Shown: positions 8,509 through 16,916 of the stretch, in pieces | How positions within the stretch are numbered: the first letter of the stretch is position 1 | How the letters are laid out: every line of letters starts with the position of its first letter | NCBI RefSeq assembly: GCF_006443095.1 | Contig: NZ_VFWZ01000004.1 | Location: 124,450-188,449, forward strand | DNA: 64,000 nt | DNA from: Aquimarina algicola | Lineage (GTDB): Bacteria > Bacteroidota > Bacteroidia > Flavobacteriales > Flavobacteriaceae | Reading direction: 5' to 3' | Program-made: the position numbers and the translations under genes | The notes under the pieces: model-generated | Seen by the model: the letters and a program-made list of their open reading frames with translations, nothing else | Told to the model about the DNA's origin: nothing | Database searches by the model: none

Positions 8509-9663
8509 ATGATGAGACTATTTACCATAGCAATATTATTTTGTACGATATTAAGTTGTAAAAATAAGTCAGAAACTGATTCTGAATTAAAAACAGATAC
8601 TACTACAAAAGATATCACATTAGATGCTACACAAATCGCCAATCAATTAGATACATCAGTCATTAGTAAACATATCAAAACAGATAAGGATACGATCATA
8701 CTTCCTTTTCAATATTCACTTGATTTTGGTGGGGGTATTTATAAATTTTCATGGCAATTATGTGACTTAATGATTGATAGCGATTCTTTGAATTATAGCC
8801 ACTATAGTTTAAAAAACAATATCCCCTACAAAGGTTTTTCAAGCTTTGAAGGAAATATACATCTTGTAAATACACTAGATTCAAATGCTGTAACTACTCA
8901 AAAATTTAAACATTCAAACAAAGAATTTTACAAAAAAATATATTATGCTGATGATGAAAGCATCATTTGTAAAACTTCTCGAAATGTAATAGCTGTCTTG
9001 TCATTCAAATATCTCAGAGATAAAAAGTCATTTGCTATATTTTTTAAAGAAAATCATACTGTAGGTTTTGAAGCTTCAGAAGAAGAATTAATAGATCTAG
9101 CAATCTCGCAACTAAGACTAGCTAAAAATATATTCAAAGAATACACTCCTAAAGATTTACATGACTGGAATACATACAAGAACTCACTATCTCAATTAGA
9201 ATCAAAGGTTTATAAAAAGATTTTTACAAAATTCAATACTTCTCTAGATTCTATAGGTAAAGACGCTGTATTTACTCCTAGAACTGATGGTAATCAAGCC
9301 TTAATTTCTACAATAAAATTAGGAAACGAAGGAACAAAACTATGGCAAGAGATCAGTAAATTAACAAATAAGAATATTACTAATTTTTCTTTTTCGGGCA
9401 ACACTGAGCTTTTTGAGCAAATTGGCTTTTTACTATCTAGAATTAATACCATGCAAGTCGAATTCATAAATGACGATGCAATCATACTCAAGAAAAAAGA
9501 TGAATATTCAAAACAAACAGAATATATAGTGATGAATAGACAAGTAATTAATAATAACGATATTTTATTCTTCACAGGGAGCAATTATAATTATGACTCT
9601 ATATTTTCAAAAGAAATGGCATATTTTTATTTAAATCTTTTCAATAATTATAATGATTTATAG
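8509..9663 (+). CDS. Uncharacterised lipoprotein
   Basis: A 384-residue protein beginning MMRLFTIAILFCTILSCKNK. The lipobox ILSC places the acylated cysteine at about residue 17, followed by a Ser/Thr/Asp-rich linker, as in Bacteroidota surface or periplasmic lipoproteins. The remaining sequence mixes beta patterns and helices, without a domain I recognise. It is the last gene of the DUF4153 operon (24-bp gap). A 150-bp AT-rich gap follows. A shadow reading on the opposite strand was disregarded. Confidence 0.6.
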   Translation: MMRLFTIAILFCTILSCKNKSETDSELKTDTTTKDITLDATQIANQLDTSVISKHIKTDKDTIILPFQYSLDFGGGIYKFSWQLCDLMIDSDSLNYSHYSLKNNIPYKGFSSFEGNIHLVNTLDSNAVTTQKFKHSNKEFYKKIYYADDESIICKTSRNVIAVLSFKYLRDKKSFAIFFKENHTVGFEASEEELIDLAISQLRLAKNIFKEYTPKDLHDWNTYKNSLSQLESKVYKKIFTKFNTSLDSIGKDAVFTPRTDGNQALISTIKLGNEGTKLWQEISKLTNKNITNFSFSGNTELFEQIGFLLSRINTMQVEFINDDAIILKKKDEYSKQTEYIVMNRQVINNNDILFFTGSNYNYDSIFSKEMAYFYLNLFNNYNDL

Positions 9664-9772
9664 CAATCCCAATAAGGATATAATATCATAAATAAGAATA
9701 ATCTAACAATTCATCTTTTAATATCAACAATTCAGTCATTAGTTTTTCTATACTGTATTAGGTTTATAGACA

Positions 9773-9786
9773 TTTGATACATCAAA
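9773..9786. promoter_or_regulatory. Palindrome TTTGAT-AC-ATCAAA
   Basis: A perfect 14-bp inverted repeat (6-bp arms, 2-bp centre) 29 bp upstream of the DUF2141 start codon. It may be a regulator site or a short leader element. The same TTTGAT/ATCAAA half-sites, differently spaced, occur at 26189-26210. Confidence 0.35.
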
Positions 9787-9814
9787 AATAAATGAATATA
9801 AAAACCTTATTCTT

Positions 9815-10237
9815 ATGAAAACGCTAATATTATTTGCTCTGCTATTGATCTCGAACCTTTTTGGTTATGCACAAAAAAATATTGAAAAAACAACGATTAC
9901 TGTTACAGTACCCAATGTAACAAGTTCTAATGGAGAGGTCTATTTTGGCCTTTTTGATGAAAATACTTTTATGAAATCAGAGCCTATCCAATCTGAAAAA
10001 AGTAAAATCATAGACGGAGTTGCTACAGTAACATTTTCAAATGTGCCCGCAGGCACTTATGGTATATCTTGTTATCACGATGCTAATGATAATAAAAAAA
10101 TGGATTTTGACCAAAATGGGATGCCAAAAGAAGATTATGGCGTATCTAATAATAATATGAGTTATGGTCCTCCTATATGGGATGATGCAAAATTTGAAGT
10201 CAAATCAGAAAATCTTAATATAGAAATTAGATTATAA
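9815..10237 (+). CDS. DUF2141 domain-containing secreted protein
   Basis: A 140-residue protein with a signal peptide (MKTLILFALLLISNLFGYAQ). It carries the DUF2141 pattern: VTVPNVTSSNGEVYFGLFDE, then VTFSNVPAGTYGISCYHDANDNKKMDF and the ending LNIEIRL. The DxNxNKKxD stretch (about residues 90-98) resembles a calcium-binding loop. The family forms a small beta-sandwich in the periplasm or outside the cell; its function is unknown. It is monocistronic, followed by a strong hairpin terminator. Confidence 0.85.
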   Translation: MKTLILFALLLISNLFGYAQKNIEKTTITVTVPNVTSSNGEVYFGLFDENTFMKSEPIQSEKSKIIDGVATVTFSNVPAGTYGISCYHDANDNKKMDFDQNGMPKEDYGVSNNNMSYGPPIWDDAKFEVKSENLNIEIRL

Positions 10238-10262
10238 AAATCTAAACATTCATTCATCAATC

Positions 10263-10299
10263 AAAAAAGAGATCACAGGATTACTATGATCTCTTTTTT
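10263..10299 (+). terminator. Intrinsic terminator of the DUF2141 gene
   Basis: Perfect 13-bp arms (10263-10275 and 10287-10299; AAAAAAGAGATCA and its complement) with an 11-nt loop and a run of T. It lies 26 bp past the stop codon, before the oxyR promoter. Confidence 0.85.
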
Positions 10300-10364
10300 T
10301 AATAAATTAAATAGATAAAATAAATTTTTATATCATTTTTAATAGTTTTTACCAATAGCTTTTA

Positions 10365-10372
10365 TATTTTTG
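10365..10372 (+). promoter_or_regulatory. Candidate oxyR promoter -7 element
   Basis: TATTTTTG matches TAnnTTTG perfectly, 23 bp before the oxyR start codon. T-runs upstream (10336-10349) could serve as a degenerate -33 element. The leader would be very short. Confidence 0.45.
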
Positions 10373-10394
10373 TTTAACAAACAAATTACAAAAT

Positions 10395-11345
10395 ATGACC
10401 ATAACACAACTAAAATATGTTTTAGCTGTAGCAGAACATAAGAACTTTACAAAAGCAGCAGAAAAAACTTTTGTAACACAACCTACCTTAAGTATGCAAA
10501 TACAAAAGCTGGAAGAAGAATTAGACATATTAATATTTGATCGTAGTAAGAAACCCATTGAATTAACAGAAGTAGGTTCAAAACTTGTACAACAAGCGCG
10601 TAATATTGTTAATGAGAGTGAACGAATACAAGATATTGTTGATCAACAAAAAGGATTTATAGGAGGAGAATTTAAACTTGGTGTTATACCAACGATTATG
10701 CCTACCCTACTGCCTATGTTCTTAAATAATTTTATAAAAAAGTATCCAAAAGTCAAATTAAAAATTGAAGAACTCAATACTGAGGCAATTATAGAGAGGC
10801 TTCTAGATGGGCATCTGGATGCCGCAATTGCTGCAACTCCTCTAGAAAATGAAAATATAAAAGAACGGGCACTATACTACGAACCCTTTGTTGGATACAT
10901 ACCATCATCACATAGACTCAATCAGAAGAAAAGGATCGATATTTCTGATCTTGATATCGACGATATGCTTTTGCTTGAAGATGGTCATTGTTTTACAGAT
11001 GGAATCATAAATATATGTAAGACCAAGAAAAGTTATGATGAAGATCATTTTCAATTAGAAAGCGGAAGTTTTGAAACGCTTGTAAAATTAGCTAATGAAG
11101 GGTTAGGCATGACATTACTGCCATATCTACATACATTAGATATAAAAACTACCGAAAAAGATAACTTACACTATTTTAATGATCCGTCTCCGGCAAGAGA
11201 AGTAAGCCTTATTTTTAATAAGAGTGAACTAAAAATGCAAATTATAGAGGCACTTCATTCTACGATATCTGGTGTAGTAAAAGGAGCTATTACATTTCAA
11301 AATGTGCAAATTATAAGCCCACTTGCAAAAGTAAAAAGCGACTAA
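10395..11345 (+). CDS. oxyR: OxyR, hydrogen-peroxide-sensing LysR-type regulator
   Basis: A 316-residue LysR-type activator. The N-terminal helix-turn-helix begins MTITQLKYVLAVAEHKNFTK. The effector domain contains LLEDGHCFTDGIINIC, the redox motif of OxyR. The two cysteines fall at residues 199 and 208, the same numbers as the disulfide-forming pair in Escherichia coli OxyR. On peroxide exposure they oxidise and switch on catalase, peroxiredoxin and related genes; the targets are outside this window, although trxB is nearby. Length and motif are typical. The stop codon lies within its own terminator hairpin. Confidence 0.95.
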   Translation: MTITQLKYVLAVAEHKNFTKAAEKTFVTQPTLSMQIQKLEEELDILIFDRSKKPIELTEVGSKLVQQARNIVNESERIQDIVDQQKGFIGGEFKLGVIPTIMPTLLPMFLNNFIKKYPKVKLKIEELNTEAIIERLLDGHLDAAIAATPLENENIKERALYYEPFVGYIPSSHRLNQKKRIDISDLDIDDMLLLEDGHCFTDGIINICKTKKSYDEDHFQLESGSFETLVKLANEGLGMTLLPYLHTLDIKTTEKDNLHYFNDPSPAREVSLIFNKSELKMQIIEALHSTISGVVKGAITFQNVQIISPLAKVKSD

Positions 11346-11358
11346 ATAGTCGCTTTTT
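11333..11358. terminator. Terminator overlapping the oxyR stop codon
   Basis: Perfect 12-bp arms (11333-11344, 11347-11358; AAAAAGCGACTA and its complement) with a 2-nt centre and long T-run. The oxyR stop TAA (11343-11345) is inside the stem. It sits between convergent genes and can act in both directions. Confidence 0.85.
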
Positions 11359-11359
11359 T

Positions 11360-11557
11360 TTATTTTTCTAAATAAATTAAACAAGATTGTAATTCTGGTT
11401 TTTTTCTTGTTAAGGATTGAATCCAAATTTTTAATTCTTCAATCTCATGTGGAAGTAATCTGTTTAGTGCTTTTAAAACTTCCTTTGTAAAAAGATTAAC
11501 ATCAAAACTTACTTTTTTAAGTACAGTTTTGGTGTAATCAAACATTGCTCTAGCCAT
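11360..11557 (-). CDS. Small conserved-looking cytosolic protein
   Basis: A 65-residue protein with coherent amphipathic helices: MARAMFDYTKTVLKKVSFDVNLF, then a leucine-rich helix around ALNRLLPHEIEELKIWI and a short basic tail. No signal or membrane segment. It begins with ATG after an AT-rich leader and ends 2 bp from the shared terminator, which fits a real small gene convergent with oxyR. I recall similar short proteins in Flavobacteriaceae without assigned function. Confidence 0.6.
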   Translation of the reverse strand: MARAMFDYTKTVLKKVSFDVNLFTKEVLKALNRLLPHEIEELKIWIQSLTRKKPELQSCLIYLEK

Positions 11558-11690
11558 AAATTAATTAGAATTAAATTAGATTAGGTTTAAACAAATATAT
11601 GTAAGAAAAATCTTACTTTGTTAAAAGTTGTTTAAGCTAATATAGGTAAAATAAAACTAAAAAGCTGCTTTTTGACTTGCTTTTAACATG

Positions 11691-12491
11691 CTAAAAATTG
11701 TTATCGCCATCTAAAAGATTTCCTAAACCGCCCAGAATACTGCCTTCTCCACGACTCTTTCCTCCTGCATTTGTAGCCAGGCTTAACACTCTATTAGCAA
11801 GTCTACTAAAAGGTAATGACTGTATATATACAACACCGGGTCCAGTTAAAGTTGCAAAAAACAACCCTTCTCCTCCAAAAATAGTATTCTTGATTCCACC
11901 AACAAACTCTATATCATAATGTACTCCTTTAGAAAAACCAATAATACAACCAGTATCTACTTTTAATTTTTCACCGGGTCGTAGTTCTTTTCTAGAAGTT
12001 GTACCTCCTGCATGCACAAATGCCATACCGTCTCCTTCTAGTTTTTGCATGATAAATCCTTCTCCTCCAAATAATCCTCTTCCTAGTTTTCTAGAAAATT
12101 CTATTCCAACAGATACTCCTTTGGCAGCACATAAAAATGCATCTTTCTGACAAACAAACTTACCTCCATACATAGTTAGGTCTAGAGGAATAATTTTACC
12201 CGGATAGGGTGAAGCAAAACTTACTTTCTTTTTCCCAACTACTTCATTATAAAAAGCTGTCATAAATAAACTCTCTCCAGTCAACAATCGTTTTCCTGCT
12301 CCAAAGATTTTACCCATAATACCTTTGTCATTCTGAGAACCATCTCCAAAAATAGTGTCCATCTTAATGCCATCTTCCATCATCATAAAGCTTCCTGCTT
12401 CTGCAATAACGCCTTCTTGTGGGTCAAGTTCTATTTCGACATACTGCATCTCTTCTCCTATAATTTCGTAATCTATTTCGTGTGCTGTCAT
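11691..12491 (-). CDS. AIM24 family protein (TIGR00266)
   Basis: A 266-residue soluble protein of the AIM24/TIGR00266 family, recognised by [25 protein letters not shown] at the start. Glycine-rich beta-helical segments follow ([37 protein letters not shown]). The ending [20 protein letters not shown] is the common Gly-rich tail. The fold is a trimeric double-stranded beta-helix-like barrel. The eukaryotic relative functions in mitochondrial inner-membrane organisation; the bacterial role is unknown. It sits 86 bp downstream of the DUF4442 gene on the same strand and could be co-transcribed with it. Confidence 0.9.
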   Translation of the reverse strand: MTAHEIDYEIIGEEMQYVEIELDPQEGVIAEAGSFMMMEDGIKMDTIFGDGSQNDKGIMGKIFGAGKRLLTGESLFMTAFYNEVVGKKKVSFASPYPGKIIPLDLTMYGGKFVCQKDAFLCAAKGVSVGIEFSRKLGRGLFGGEGFIMQKLEGDGMAFVHAGGTTSRKELRPGEKLKVDTGCIIGFSKGVHYDIEFVGGIKNTIFGGEGLFFATLTGPGVVYIQSLPFSRLANRVLSLATNAGGKSRGEGSILGGLGNLLDGDNNF

Positions 12492-12577
12492 TTTTAATGT
12501 TTTATTTTATGGATTAATAAATAATTCAACACTATTAGTAAATACTCTTAACAAAATGTTACAGATGATAGCGTTTC

Positions 12578-13036
12578 TTATTTACTTTTCACTTTGATTG
12601 TCCATTCAAAATTAAATGTAGATACCTCTACTCCATCCTTATTTGTACCAACAGATTTCATCCAAACTGTTTGTCCTTCTCCTGTTTCTATTGATTTTTT
12701 AATTGCCTCTTTAACCAAATGGCCATCATTACAAACAAAAGTTATTCTACCTGTAGCCTTTTTTGTAAAAGTAGCATTGTTATTTGCTACTAACATGGAT
12801 ATTTTCTTTCCACTTTCTCTGATATATCCAGTAACCAGAGCTCCTGTAGTTAATTCTGCTGCCATACCTTGAACAGCCCAAAACATAGATTTAAAAGGAT
12901 TTTGATTGATCCAACGATGCTTAACACTAACAATACAAGTATTTTGATCAATACTCTTAACTCTAACCCCGCAGAACCAAGCAGAGGGTAGTTTAAACAT
13001 TAAAAATGTATTTAATTTTCCCGGAGTGATATTCAT
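12578..13036 (-). CDS. DUF4442 hotdog-fold thioesterase-like protein
   Basis: A 152-residue protein matching DUF4442. It starts with FLMFKLPSAWFCGVRVKSID and has the hotdog core NPFKSMFWAVQGMAAELTTGALV. The C-terminal half is beta-rich (KATGRITFVCNDGHLVKEAI). The family is related to YiiD/PaaI-type thioesterases acting on acyl-CoA or acyl-ACP; the catalytic residue here is not certain. It is cytosolic. It is transcribed leftward ahead of the AIM24 gene. Confidence 0.8.
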   Translation of the reverse strand: MNITPGKLNTFLMFKLPSAWFCGVRVKSIDQNTCIVSVKHRWINQNPFKSMFWAVQGMAAELTTGALVTGYIRESGKKISMLVANNNATFTKKATGRITFVCNDGHLVKEAIKKSIETGEGQTVWMKSVGTNKDGVEVSTFNFEWTIKVKSK

Positions 13037-13131
13037 ATTATTCTGGTTTTAAAAGGTTACAATATAGGTAAAAGAAAAGTTGAGAAAAAGGATTTAAAAC
13101 CTTAAATTTATGTTAATTTATGGTACTATGT

Positions 13132-13164
13132 TTTGCATAATACCTTTTTTTAGATATATATTTG
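13132..13164 (+). promoter_or_regulatory. Promoter of the DUF4870 gene
   Basis: TTTG at 13132-13135 and TATATTTG at 13157-13164 give a near-ideal Bacteroidota promoter with a 21-bp spacer. The word TTTGCATAA occurs at both elements (13132-13140 and 13161-13169), an incidental or regulatory direct repeat. The predicted start is about 13170, 24 nt before the ATG. Confidence 0.6.
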
Positions 13165-13193
13165 CATAAGAAACTATTATATACTTTGAAAAG

Positions 13194-13646
13194 ATGTCAA
13201 ATACTAATCACAAAAACATAGCAACCTTTATACACTTAGGAGTATTTTCTAAGTATTTTATTCCCTTTGGAAATTATATAATTCCGATATTATTATGGAC
13301 TACAAATAAGGAAAAATCAGATTTTATTAATACTCATGGAAAAGAAGCCATTAATTTTCAATTAAGTGTTTTATTATACTCCATTATACTAGGAGTGTTT
13401 TCCTTTCCTTTCTTTGTTTTCAATATTTTCGGAGATACATCTTTTTTTAATCTTTTTCAATTCGATAATATTAATATCAATATTTCTAATCCTGTAGGAT
13501 TTGGCACTTTGATAGGAGCTTCATTTGTAGGAGTTGTTGCTTTAATCGGTTTCTTTTTAGAAATCATGTTTATTATCACAGCTTCTTTAAAAGCAAATAA
13601 AGGAGAATATTATAAATACCCTTTGAATATTACATTTATCAAATAA
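13194..13646 (+). CDS. DUF4870 domain-containing membrane protein
   Basis: A 150-residue inner-membrane protein with three or four hydrophobic helices. The DUF4870 signature is present: FIHLGVFSKYFIPFGNYIIPI, WTTNKEKSDFINTHGKEAINFQ, and a last helix before the KANKGEYYKYPL tail. Family members are small proteins of unknown role, often next to PspC/PadR genes as here. It could help membrane stress responses, but this is not shown. A promoter with both elements lies directly upstream. Confidence 0.88.
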   Translation: MSNTNHKNIATFIHLGVFSKYFIPFGNYIIPILLWTTNKEKSDFINTHGKEAINFQLSVLLYSIILGVFSFPFFVFNIFGDTSFFNLFQFDNININISNPVGFGTLIGASFVGVVALIGFFLEIMFIITASLKANKGEYYKYPLNITFIK

Positions 13647-13688
13647 CAAAAATACGGTACATAACTGATCAGAGTATTTTTAAAATCA

Positions 13689-13720
13689 TCAATCAATATC
13701 AATCAATATCAATCATCATC
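13689..13720 (+). repeat. 10-bp tandem repeats in the padR leader
   Basis: The word AATCAATATC repeats at 13691-13700 and 13701-13710 and is followed by AATCATCATC (13711-13720). More loose ATCA(A) motifs continue to 13762. The 10-bp period matches one helical turn. It may be a slippage-prone spacer or a multi-site binding region ahead of the PadR gene. Confidence 0.55.
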
Positions 13721-13797
13721 AATCAAAAATCGAATTATCAGTAATCATCAATTATCAATCAAAAAATGAACAGTTTAACTTTTAAAAATTAGTTTTT

Positions 13798-14133
13798 ATG
13801 AAGATCGAAAACACGAAAGCGCAAATGCGCAAAGGTGTTCTGGAATATTGCATACTTTCTATCTTAAAGGACGATGACGCTTATGTAGCAGAAATTTTAG
13901 AAACCCTAAAAGATGCAAAGATGCTAGTGGTAGAAGGTACAATCTATCCTTTGTTAACCCGATTAAAAAATGCAGGATTACTAAGCTATAGATGGGAAGA
14001 ATCATCTTCTGGGCCGCCACGAAAATATTATGGACTCACAGAAACAGGAAAGCTCTTCCTAAAAGAACTAAATACCACCTGGAACGAATTGCAGCATGCT
14101 GTAAATCTGGTTACCAAACAAAAAAAGAAGTAA
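13798..14133 (+). CDS. PadR family transcriptional regulator
   Basis: A 111-residue winged-helix regulator. It shows MRKGVLEYCILSILKDDDAY, the recognition region VVEGTIYPLLTRLKNAGLLS, and the wing SSSGPPRKYYGLTETG, all hallmarks of PadR. It lacks the long C-terminal dimer domain of PadR-s1 beyond one helix. It is encoded 1 bp before a PspC-domain protein, an arrangement seen in many Flavobacteriaceae; the regulator probably controls its own envelope-stress cluster. The 5' leader carries ATCA-type tandem repeats. Confidence 0.92.
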   Translation: MKIENTKAQMRKGVLEYCILSILKDDDAYVAEILETLKDAKMLVVEGTIYPLLTRLKNAGLLSYRWEESSSGPPRKYYGLTETGKLFLKELNTTWNELQHAVNLVTKQKKK

Positions 14134-14134
14134 A

Positions 14135-15877
14135 ATGAATAAAACAGTTAATATAAATCTTGCAGGCATATTTTTTCATATAGATGAAAACGCTTATTTA
14201 AAACTGCAACGCTATCTCGAAGCTATAAGACGCTCTTTTACCGATTCACAAGGTAGAGATGAGATTATTGCTGATATAGAAGCTCGTATTGCAGAATTAT
14301 TTAGCGAAAAAATACAAAATGAACGTCAGGTAATCGGTATTAAAGAAGTAGATGAAGTAATTGCCATCATGGGGCAACCAGAAGATTACAGACTAGATGA
14401 AGAAATTTTTGAAGATGAACCAAGAGGAACAAATCAAGGCAGAAAGACTTCAAAACAATTATTTAGAGACACGACCAATTCTTATGTAGGTGGTGTAAGC
14501 TCAGGGCTAGGTCATTACCTTGGGATAGACACGATCTGGATAAGATTAGCATGGATTCTTCTTACAATTTTCTCCAGTGGAGCATTTATTCTTATCTATA
14601 TTGCATTTTGGATTTTTGTACCAGAAGCAAAAACTACAGCCGATTTTTTGGCTATGAGAGGTGAAGCTGTAAACATAAGTAATATCGAAAAAAAGATAAA
14701 AGAAGGGTTTGATAATGTAGCCGACTCAGTAAAGAATGTAGACTATCAGAAATACTCAAGCAAGGTAAAAAATACGTCTACTACATTTTTTGAAGGATTA
14801 GGGGATGTACTATTATTTATTTTGAAGGTAATAACAAAATTTATAGGTGTATTACTATTAATCATATCAGGAGCTAGTTTAATCGGTCTTTTTGTAGGTC
14901 TTTTCACCCTAGGTACTTTTGGATTTATGGATACTCCATGGGTAGAACATATAGAAGTAGGTAATACTCCTGATGTACCACTATGGCTTATATCGTTATT
15001 ATCATTTTTTGCAGTAGGGATTCCGTTCTTTTTCTTATTCATTGTAGGTCTCAAAATATTATTCAAAAACCTTAAGTCAATAGGTACTCCTGTAAAATTA
15101 GGATTGCTGGGAGTATGGTTTATTTCAATAATAGGATTAGTAATATTAGGGATTAGACAAGCAACATTACAAGCGTATGACGCAGAAATAACAACCGAAC
15201 AAACAATATTACCTATTACTGCAAAAGATACGTTAGCAATAAAAATGGTTGGTAATAATAGATTCTCAAAATATCCTAATCGTCGTAATGATTATAAGAT
15301 CAAAAGAGATGAAAATGGTAATCGTGTAATTGTAATACAAGATATCGAACTCCTAATCAAAGCATCAAAAATAGACACTGTTGCTAAAATAATGATAGAA
15401 AAAAAGGCAGAAGGCAAGTCTTATGAAGAAGCTCAAGAAAGAGCATCAGAATTAAATTATAGTTACAAAATCGACGGGAAAACATTGTTACTAGATGGTC
15501 ATGCTATTACAGACTATAGTTCAAAATACAGAGACCAAGAAGTAAAAGTAATTCTTACATTACCAGATGGGATAACCATATTTGCTGATAAAAATACATC
15601 GAGATTCAATAATTCATGGGAGTATGATGACTATATCACAATTGATAATAAAGAAGAACATTATCTAAAACTTAATAATGGAGAATTTGAATGTGATAAC
15701 TGTCCCGAAGAAAACGATTGGGAATATGAAGAAGATGAAGATAGTCTGAAAATTAATATCGATACCGAAGATGAAAATTTTAAATTAAAAATTGACGAAG
15801 ACGGAGTAGAACTTAATAATGAGCCTGTAAACGTAAAAATAGACGAGAATGGAATAAAAATCGAAACCGATAATTAA
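14135..15877 (+). CDS. PspC domain-containing multi-pass membrane protein
   Basis: A 580-residue protein. It has an N-terminal cytosolic region (residues 1-100: MNKTVNINLAGIFFHIDENA and the acidic VIAIMGQPEDYRLDEE). A PspC domain follows at about 108-170 (SYVGGVSSGLGHYLGIDTIWIRLAW). Further transmembrane helices lie near 225-265, 280-310 and 320-345, and then a beta-rich, very acidic C-terminal domain resembling the GIN/DUF2807 fold. PspC domains sense or stabilise the membrane in phage-shock-type responses. It overlaps functionally with the PadR regulator 1 bp upstream and the GIN lipoprotein 91 bp downstream. Confidence 0.9.
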   Translation: MNKTVNINLAGIFFHIDENAYLKLQRYLEAIRRSFTDSQGRDEIIADIEARIAELFSEKIQNERQVIGIKEVDEVIAIMGQPEDYRLDEEIFEDEPRGTNQGRKTSKQLFRDTTNSYVGGVSSGLGHYLGIDTIWIRLAWILLTIFSSGAFILIYIAFWIFVPEAKTTADFLAMRGEAVNISNIEKKIKEGFDNVADSVKNVDYQKYSSKVKNTSTTFFEGLGDVLLFILKVITKFIGVLLLIISGASLIGLFVGLFTLGTFGFMDTPWVEHIEVGNTPDVPLWLISLLSFFAVGIPFFFLFIVGLKILFKNLKSIGTPVKLGLLGVWFISIIGLVILGIRQATLQAYDAEITTEQTILPITAKDTLAIKMVGNNRFSKYPNRRNDYKIKRDENGNRVIVIQDIELLIKASKIDTVAKIMIEKKAEGKSYEEAQERASELNYSYKIDGKTLLLDGHAITDYSSKYRDQEVKVILTLPDGITIFADKNTSRFNNSWEYDDYITIDNKEEHYLKLNNGEFECDNCPEENDWEYEEDEDSLKINIDTEDENFKLKIDEDGVELNNEPVNVKIDENGIKIETDN

Positions 15878-15968
15878 TCCATAAAACATCATAGTCACTT
15901 TAAATAACAAAATAAAAAGACTATTTACATTAAACATCAACAATCAAATACAATTAAAACGAACAATT

Positions 15969-16694
15969 ATGATTTCACTAGCCAAAGTTTTAGTAACACT
16001 TTTTCTATCAGCATTATGTTGCTCTTGTAATCTTAACTTTAATATCAATGGGTTAAAAGGAGAAGGAGAAGTAGTAAGAAAAGAAAAGAATATCAATGAA
16101 AACTTTACAGCTATCAAAGCAAGTAGAGGTCTGGATGTTATTCTCTTAGAGAGTAATGATAAAAAAGTTATCGTAGAAGCCAACAAAAATCTTCATGATC
16201 ATATAGAAGTATATGTAAAAGAAAACACCCTTTATGTTACTTCTGATGAAAATATATATCGTGCAGACGAAAAAAATGTAATTGTTTCTTATCAGAATCT
16301 TGATAAAATACATGTAAACAGCGGAGCGAGTATCTCCTCACAAAATGTCGTTTCACAGAAAGAGTTAGACCTTAGTGCAACTAGTGGAGCTGATATAAAG
16401 CTAGATTTGAACGCCAAAAATGTATCAACCTCTGTAACTAGTGGAGCTATGGTCGACCTCTCGGGAAAAGTGAACAATCATAGTGCAAAAGCAACTAGTG
16501 GTGCAGACATTAGAGCAAAAGATTTATTGAGTATGGTATCTGAAGCTAAGGCAACTAGCGGTGCTTCTATCAAAATTTATGCAAAAAAAGAATTTACTGG
16601 CAAAGCCACTAGTGGTGCTGATGTAATTTATTATGGAAACCCACAAAAGGTTACAGCCAGTGATAATTCTGGAGGAGATGTAAGAAAAAATTAG
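15969..16694 (+). CDS. Head GIN domain (DUF2807) lipoprotein
   Basis: A 241-residue exported protein. The N-terminal segment ends in ALCCSCNLNF, a lipobox-like site. The body is a right-handed beta-helix repeat of the DUF2807/GIN family. TSGA-type turns recur five times (TSGADIKLDL, TSGAMVDLSG, TSGADIRAKD, TSGASIKIYA, TSGADVIYYG). The family is common in Bacteroidota, often beside PspC proteins, and probably forms a surface or periplasmic structural element. It is the last gene of the PadR-PspC cluster and is followed by an intrinsic terminator. Confidence 0.88.
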   Translation: MISLAKVLVTLFLSALCCSCNLNFNINGLKGEGEVVRKEKNINENFTAIKASRGLDVILLESNDKKVIVEANKNLHDHIEVYVKENTLYVTSDENIYRADEKNVIVSYQNLDKIHVNSGASISSQNVVSQKELDLSATSGADIKLDLNAKNVSTSVTSGAMVDLSGKVNNHSAKATSGADIRAKDLLSMVSEAKATSGASIKIYAKKEFTGKATSGADVIYYGNPQKVTASDNSGGDVRKN

Positions 16695-16722
16695 AATCAC
16701 CTTTTCAACAATACGCCAATCA

Positions 16723-16755
16723 GAAAAATAGTCTTTGTATTACAAGGGCTATTTT
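16723..16755 (+). terminator. Intrinsic terminator of the PadR-PspC-GIN cluster
   Basis: 15-bp arms (16723-16737 and 16741-16755) paired throughout, with two G-U pairs and a 3-nt loop, followed by a T-run. Confidence 0.8.
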
Positions 16756-16916
16756 TTTGGTATAGCTTTTGGTTACTGCAATTTGTAACAATCTTTTAAT
16801 ATATTAGTTTGTAAAGTATCGTTAATTTAGTTTGATTTTTTTCTGATTGAAATAATCGTTATATAATTAAATACAAAAAATAAAGTTTTAAAAACTATAC
16901 TAAACACATCACACAA

